26,609 bases of DNA from Hyphochytrium catenoides (Eukaryota > Sar > Hyphochytriomycetes > Hyphochytriales > Hyphochytriaceae): the NCBI GenBank assembly GCA_900088475.1, contig FLMG01004320.1, positions 1,378 to 27,986 on the forward strand, read 5' to 3'. Positions 20,107 through 26,609 of the stretch are shown piece after piece. Both the position numbers and the translations under genes were made by a program. Under the pieces are notes generated by a model. The model ran no database searches. It was not told the DNA's origin and worked only from the letters and a program-made list of their open reading frames with translations. The first letter of the stretch is position 1; each line of letters begins with the position of its first letter.

Positions 20107-23100
20107 ATGGCCAACAAGAGGAGGAAGCAAGCTCAACCTGTACGCCGTGCGCGTTCAGCTGAGTTAGAAGAGGAACCTCAAGCCACAGTGGCTCCTCCTC
20201 TGATCGGTCGAAAGAGGAAAAGAAATCGAGTACCTGTTGGTCCTCAGCTCGTTTCTCCTCCCGCTGGAGCAGCCGAAATAGACAAGAAGTACTACTTCGT
20301 CGGCTCTCTTCCTCTTCCTTCCGTGATCTCTGAACTTGCGAGCCGGATGGAGAGAACAAACGAAGATCAGGCAGTTGAGAGCTACGCCTTTCTTTTCCAG
20401 GCAGGAGAAGCCACTGAAAATGGGGAAAGCGAGTTCACAGTGCTCAAGAGAGGCGTAGGAAGAGATGAAGCCCTCTGCAGCTTTGACTTCAACGCCTTTC
20501 CCTTCTCCTCTGCCGTAGGTAGAGAAGGAAGGCAAGCGATTGATAGGCTTCTTACGTCAAGGGCTGTTTATTGGTCTATCACCGCAGCGCATGGGGATGG
20601 AACAGAGACGGAGAGAAAGAAAGATGGAGATCACGAGGAGAAGCAGGGAGAGAGAGGACAGTGCCAGGAGGAAAAAGGCAACGGAGCTCTCCTTGTCTCC
20701 GTCTTTGTCTCAAAGTCACTAGTGGACAGACCGCTAGGAGAGGAGCTTCCTGTTCTTCCCCGGAAGCAGCAGTACAGAGACTGTAGGCATCTTATGAAGC
20801 TCCTCTATCCTTCTCTGCCTATTTTCTTCTCTTCTTCCGAAGACAGAGAAGGCCCGACGCCTTCGTCCTTCTCCTTCCATCCTCCTTCGTTCTATGAGAG
20901 CGTCAGAGCCCCAAGCGTCAGACTGCCACAGGGAGAAGTGCTTCATACTCCTCCTCAGCTGATCCCTACTTTGAGGCCATATCAGCAGGCAGCTGTGAAG
21001 TGGATGCTAGAACGGGAGGGCGGAGGACGAGAGAACGTCGAGGATGGCTTAGAATCGCAAGGTAAAGAGGGAAGACAAGATGGGGAAGAAACGGACTCTG
21101 TAGAGCTCTCAGGAGCTCCTGTCTGGTTCTCCGTAGGAAGCTCAAGGAAAGCAAAAGAGACGAGCTTCACCAGGAAGCAAGATAAAGACCCAATGCTTCC
21201 CTCTAGACACCCAGAAGCGCTATCGGGAAGAGAGAGGAATATACTCAATGAGCACAAAGAGACTAAAGGACAGGAGGAGAAGGGGCTATTCTACAGTCCA
21301 TACACCGGTGTTTTCCGCACTTCCCTTCCTGGCCCTCTTCGAGTGAGCAGAGTTCAAGGAGGTATTCTTGCAGACGAGATGGGGCTTGGGAAGACCGTCG
21401 AGACTCTTGCACTTGTTCTCTTTCACCAATGGCAAGGAGAGGGAAGGGAAGAAGAAGCTGCTGAAGGAGAGAGAACGGAACGAAAGAAAAAGGAGAACGG
21501 TGCTCTTGATACGGTACAGAAGGGAGACAAGAGGGAGGAGAATCGTAAGGATTCGAAAGCCGAAGGACCCGAAGATCTTACCATATCCGAAGAGACAGAT
21601 GAGGCGCTTGAATCACGCGGGAGAGGAAAAAAGTGTGCCGCTATTTCGGGAAATAGTGCCCGGAGGAAGAGGAAAGAGAATCAAAAAGACAACTATTGCA
21701 TTTGTGGCCAGGAAGTGGACTTTGAGAGCCAGAACATCGTTTGCTGTGAGGGCTGTCAAGTGCCTCAACATCTGCAGTGCTCGATCTATGGAGATGAATC
21801 GGTCAGCTTTGCCCCTCAGGGTTTCACCTGCCTTCCTTGTTTATCTCTCTCCTCAGCTTCCCCTAGACGTTGTGGCGCCACACTTATTGTCACCCCCACC
21901 GCGATCTTGGAGCAATGGATCTACGAGATAACGAGGCATACAATTCCTGGAGCTGTCAAGATTGCGGTGGGTAGAGACGAGAGAGAGAGAGAGAGAGAAT
22001 AGGGGGGCGAAGCCCAACAAAAGTTGCTAATTAGAGAAGGAGTAGGATGGGTCAAGTTCTGTTAGCAGGCGCGATGTGACAGAGTAAAGGAGGCGGAGTT
22101 GAGGCAATGGTAGACAGTGCGTCAGAAAGGAGGTCTAGATGCCACCCTCATTCAAAAATGGATAGATCCTCTCCTTTGCTGTCAATACACTCGTTCTTCC
22201 TTTAATTCTCTGGCCCTACAGGTCTATGAAGGAGTGAAGCACACAATAGAGAAGGCACGACGAGACCCTGAGGCTCTGCGTTACCTCGACCCAAGGCTAC
22301 TGGCAAAGTATGACGTTGTAATAACCACGTAAGTCAAGAAGTTCTTGAGCGCATTACTTGTGGCATTAGTTGATGCACAGTATCTCTGACTGACCCTGGT
22401 CTCGTCCACGTTCTCGCTGGCGCTCACTCTTTCTCTCTTTTCGTGTGTTCTCATTGTTGTCCCTCTCTCTTCTGCCTTCTTGCTCTGGGCATCGCCGGTG
22501 CCCACCTCATTCACGTACGTCCAGCTATGATTACCTTCGCGCAGACCTCTATCACACAGACACAGAGGTCAACAAGAAGGCTCTTCGCTACTCGAAAAGA
22601 TACAGACCAGTGCCAACTCCTCTCCTGGCCCTTTCGTGGTGGCGCGTCTGCCTTGATGAGTGCCAAATGGTAGAAAGCACATCTGCAAAGGTGGCTGAAA
22701 TGGCCCTTCGCCTGCAGACGAAGCACAGATGGTGTATAAGTGGCACGCCCATTAAGGTCCATTTTATAGTGCCACTTTCCTCAAGGTTTCCTAGGGGTTC
22801 TACAAGGCCCATGTCTCGTCTCACATCTTCATATCTACTTGCTCAACGATTCCACTCCCTCTTGCCTCGTTTCCCCTTCTTCGTTGTTAATGTCTGATCC
22901 TACGTAATCTGGCGGAGCGTCTTCTATGGGTGTGGCATTCTCTTTTGGGAGAGAGATCATTCCCTAACCGATTTGTGTGGAGTTCCTCGGTTCTTACTTT
23001 CCCTTGTCCTGCTCAATCATTTGTAGAACGGCCTAGATGACCTCTACGGCCTTCTGGTCTTTCTGAGAGTATCTCCGTTCAACGACAGGGGATGCTGGGA

Positions 23101-26100
23101 ACATATTATGAAAAAGAATTACGAGAGGGATAGACCTGAGTATCTCCTCTCCCTCTTACGGGAGATAATGTGGAGGAACAATAAGAAGGACGTGATCGAT
23201 CAGGTGAAAATCCCGCCCCAGACTGAGAAGATTGTGAGGTTGAGATTTGCACCGGTGGAGGCTCATTTCTATAGGAAACAGGAGGAGGAATGTGCCAAGT
23301 AAGTCAGCACGCTCTGCAGTCATCTTAACCTCCTGATTCTGCCTCTGCTTACTTGGAGGTTGCCCTCAAGGTTCTCTTATTTTTTTATTATCTGACTCTT
23401 CCCAGTTCACTAGTTTTCGCGCCATATTATGCCTCCCTCCTTCCGGGTCGCGCTGCGCCATCTTTTCAATCTCCCTGGGTCCCTTTGCTCAGAATTTCAC
23501 TCTATTAAGACTAATAGCTCGACAGGGCTACCTCCGTGCTGCTAAGGAAGAGACAGAGCAAAGAGCCTGGAGTGAAAGAAGAGACTCATCTTCAGAGCTT
23601 TACACCTCTGCTTAGACTTCGGCAGGCCTGTTGCCACCCGCAGGTGGGCTCCTCTGGTCTACGATCCCTGCAGCACACACCGATGTCGATGGAGCAGATA
23701 CTTGATCAGATGATAACCAGAGCCAAAACCGAGGTCAGTGTGACGAGTGTGAGGCAAGGGCAGAGAGGATTGTAACAGTGATATTGCAATAGGGCAGTCC
23801 GGAAGAAGAGATTTTGATGCCATCGTTCCCTGTGTTTGCATTTTTATGGAGCTAGGGCTAAAGTCTGCTTTCCCTACCCCTTGTCGCTCTCGAACAGTGC
23901 GAAGAAGAACAGCGCCAGCTCGTTGGCGCTCTGAATGGTTTGGCTGCGCTTTGTACCCTTCGCTCTCTCCCCCTTCAAGCAGCATCTTGCTACCGAGAGG
24001 CTTTGACTGTGATAGAAAGCAACGCTCCTCTATTTAGAGTGGACGATTTGCAGAAACTTCACATCTATCATAATCTTGGGAGGGTGTTGAAGGACCTGGA
24101 ACGGAGGAAGGGAGCCTCCTTTTCAATTCTCAACGTTCCTTCCTTTCAGGCAGGAGAAGGATTAATGGAGGAGATAGGGGAAGAAACTGCAAAGGACCTA
24201 ATCATTGACATGACTTTAGATGGGCGAGATGACGGTGAACAAGCAAAAGAGGGCGCTTCTTCCTCGTCTCTTTCTCTTGCAAAAATGACGACCCCTAGTG
24301 CAAACGCAATAGACTCCGCAAGCCTCGCTGTCTCGACAGCGGCAAAGGGGTCCGACGAGAGGGAGAAAAGTACACCAGCAGGGAAAAGGAACCAGGGCCC
24401 TCACTCTGTAGAGAACGGTAAACAGCTACGGCACGACAATCAAACGGGAGTCGGCAGTGAGAGGACGGGAGTCCACCTAGAAATCTGTCGCCTTGAGACG
24501 CTGGAACGGAAGCTGAGAGATAAGTATGTCGGACAGGCACAATTGAAGCTGCAAATAGCCGCAGCAAAACATAGTCAAACCTCGGCGGACATCACAAGTA
24601 AGTTCAGCAAGAACCATTCTGAGCAATGGTGGGTTATGGCCTTGGATGCGCTACACGGAGGAGATGTTATGGAGCTGATGGAGAGAGTAAGACGAGAAAT
24701 AGGTGGGAAGGAATATGCCTCACTGTCGCTGTGCTTCTCGGAGGACTCTGGTTTTCGATTCGTACTCCATGGAGCTATGAAGAAGCTTGTTGATTCTAGA
24801 GAAAGAGCTCTGATAACTCTAAATCAGCTCAATGGACAACCAACGGCAGAGCAGGTCAGAGAAAGCGGACAGTGTAGGAAATGCAGGGCAGGTAGAAGCG
24901 GCAGAGAATGCTTTCAGTGCAAGGCAAGAGCCGTTCTAGACGAATATGATGCTTGTCTTCACGCCTATAGACGACAGCAAAAGGACGGAGGCGGCGCACC
25001 GGCTGCTTCTTCTTTTGCGGTGGACGACCACGATGGACGTGACCAAAGCTTAAGAGAAAGTGAAGAAGAGGAAGAGGAGGATGCTGTAGGAGAAGCTCTG
25101 GCAAAGAGAGGGAAGGCCTTTAGAGAGGATGCAGAGCTCATCCAAATCCTAAAGGTCTTGCACCGAAGTCTACGTGCTGCTGGAGGGAAGAGGAGCTTGC
25201 TAGAAGCAGGGACCAAGCAGCTAGAGCTCTTTCAAGAGATGCAGAAAGAGATCGGGTAAGCTCTCGGTTTGCCCTCATATCAATGCTGCTTTAACTCTAA
25301 CTTGGGAGACCTTACTCTGTGCAAATGATAACAGCACCTGTGCCATCGTACTTCGCGTCCTTTGCTTCTGAACAATACTGGCTTTTGCCTCTGAACAATA
25401 CTGGCGTCGGAATGTCTGGTCTGCCATCCGCTCACCCTCCCCGTCTGCCTCCTTTTTATGCCAAAGGTTGTGCACCCAATTGTGGATGGCTCAGCACGAG
25501 AGGCTGTCCGCCCTGGATGAGGTTGATATGGCAGTGATCACCATCAGGCTCGCCCAGGCAGGGGAGAAAGTGAATGAGGCCGACCGAGGCTTTATTATCC
25601 AAGAGCCAGAGGTAGAGTGATAGAAGGAGCTGATATGTGGAAAGGAGAGTTCGGACGAAGGGAAGACACAGCTTGCGGTCGGCAGGCAGTCTCTCTCTTC
25701 CGAGGACGATGTATAGCATCTAGTGGAAGAGAAGGAGGGATGAAAGTGAGTGGAAGCTCAGGAGCACAGGGTAATTCTTCAGGCCACATAGAGAAGAGCA
25801 GATTTATTATGTTCCAAGCATACGGGCAGAAAAAAGCCTTATAGGGTCTAATGCGATCTGCTGTTTCCCTCCTACAGATCCCCGTGAAGACATCTGAGCT
25901 TAAGACGGATCGCATAGTGGCTGCCCACGCACTGGAAAAGGCGAGGAGACAGCTTTGCTATTTGCAGAATCTCTCACAGGCCAGGAAAGGAGGAAGAAGG
26001 GAAGACACTTGCGCTATCTGTCTTCATCCAGTTGACAAAGATAGCGTCTTGCTGCCATGCGTCCACTCCTTCTGCTTTCAGTGCTTTAGCTCTGTTCTCT

Positions 26101-26609
26101 CTCGCCATAGAAAGGAGAACAAAGGAGGTGTCTATACTTCTCCAAGAGCGGAGAGGAGGGAGGAGAAGGTCCGATGCCCCACTTGCCGGCAGGTATCTGT
26201 GGTGTCAGAGGTTCTGGCACTGCGGGAGGAGGAGAGCCAACGAACTGCGAGCGGTACGAAATTTTTTCTCCTTCCATTGGCTCCCTTGACTCCTCATTTT
26301 TTTCCCTCTCTCTCTCTGCATCGCTGGCGACAGTTCCTCAATTTCTTGTCCAGTGGTTTCCAGTTTAGGGCTTAAGGAGGGGCGGCACGGCGCTAAATAT
26401 TTTGTTATCCTTTTCAGGTTCGGAGGGGGTTAAGGGCAGCTTTGGTACAAAGATCAACTCCGTCATCAGAACATTGTTCTCCATTCAGAAGGAAGAAGCG
26501 GAAGCCAAGTCCATCATATTTTCTCAATGGGACGACATGCTGAGGCTCTTGGCTGACGCACTGGCGGCTAACGATCTTCCACATGCTAGAATAGTCGGTA
26601 GCCGTTCCT
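20107..26609 (+). CDS. SHPRH: SHPRH, SNF2-family ATPase / RING E3 ubiquitin ligase (3'-truncated)
   Basis: Nine exons visible: 20107-21966, 22222-22328, 22525-22756, 23027-23298, 23526-23733, 23898-25255, 25467-25611, 25878-26253, 26418 to the window end. All phases agree (about 1583 codons). Order: LRPYQQAAVKWMLERE, Walker A ADEMGLGKT (about 422-430), PHD finger from Y530 (CICG..CCEGC..HLQC..CLPC), motif Ia (LIVTPTAILEQW), DEAQ-type box reading LDECQ, motif III WCISGTP, SNF2 LLRLRQACCHPQ, then the TPR-like helices of the family (ASCYREAL, LHIYHNLGRVL). Next come a CX2C-X8-CX2C knuckle (C1219-C1234) and a C3HC4 RING (C1439, C1442, C1455, H1457, C1460, C1463, C1494, C1497). The last exon enters the C-terminal lobe (SIIFSQWDDMLRLL). 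The human relative polyubiquitinates PCNA in damage tolerance in the nucleus. PHD and RING embedded within the ATPase are diagnostic. No linker-histone H15 domain was seen. The start ATG sits in a good context (CCGACCATGG). Confidence 0.95.
25361..25405 (+). repeat. 22-base tandem duplication in a SHPRH intron
   Basis: TTTGCTTCTGAACAATACTG plus GC (25361-25382) recurs at 25384-25405 with one substitution, a spacing of 23 bases, inside intron 25256-25466. It looks like a recent local slippage duplication. It does not touch the splice sites. Confidence 0.9.

Noticed and set aside
20164-21257. Minus-strand frames opposite SHPRH exon 1
   Set aside because: SHPRH exon 1 is open for 620 codons with family motifs; the minus frames are shadows without splice support.
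21368-21931. 187-codon + frame overlapping SHPRH exon 1
   Set aside because: It is another reading of the same exon; the Walker A and PHD motifs lie in the frame starting at 20107.
1-26609. Mobile elements, CRISPR arrays, tRNA/rRNA genes, phage or defence systems
   Set aside because: No transposase, reverse transcriptase or integrase motifs, terminal repeats, regularly spaced repeats or cloverleaf signatures were seen; the DNA is ordinary intron-bearing nuclear sequence.

Overview
This is a window of nuclear DNA from a eukaryote. Four of its five recognisable genes, and one unidentified gene, are split by U2-type GT-AG introns of about 49-430 bases. Their exons could be joined by hand with every reading phase agreeing. 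The gene set (an axonemal CCDC40 homologue, a U11/U12-20K-like zinc-finger protein, SHPRH, calreticulin, a TMEM42-like transporter) points to a flagellate-forming protist that probably has a minor spliceosome. An alga or relative in the alveolate/stramenopile range would fit, but the sequence alone does not fix the taxon. CT/GA dinucleotide tracts are dispersed throughout.

Layout. About 214-3247 (+): a multi-exon gene of unknown function, cut off at its 5' end. 4218-4687 (+): a compact two-exon ZMAT5/U11-U12-20K-like gene. 4688-7077: no firm gene, a few exon-like open stretches, then a promoter-like region with four CACGTGG boxes, a CT tract and an 11-bp tandem repeat that runs into the start codon of calreticulin (7162-8409, +, intronless). 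8883-15327 (-): a complete 15-exon CCDC40, convergent with calreticulin. 15328-18064: unresolved. 18065-19363 (-): a complete four-exon TMEM42-like DMT-superfamily gene. 20107 to the window end (+): SHPRH, nine exons visible, truncated inside the C-terminal helicase lobe. TMEM42 and SHPRH are divergent, with 743 bp between their start codons.

The genes do not form a pathway or operon; they are ordinary housekeeping and ciliary genes placed side by side. I found no mobile element, CRISPR array, RNA gene or obvious new multi-gene system. The best leads are the calreticulin upstream repeats, the U11/U12-20K-like protein without its second zinc finger, the consistent CT-rich sense strand of the CCDC40 introns, and the unidentified gene at the left end.
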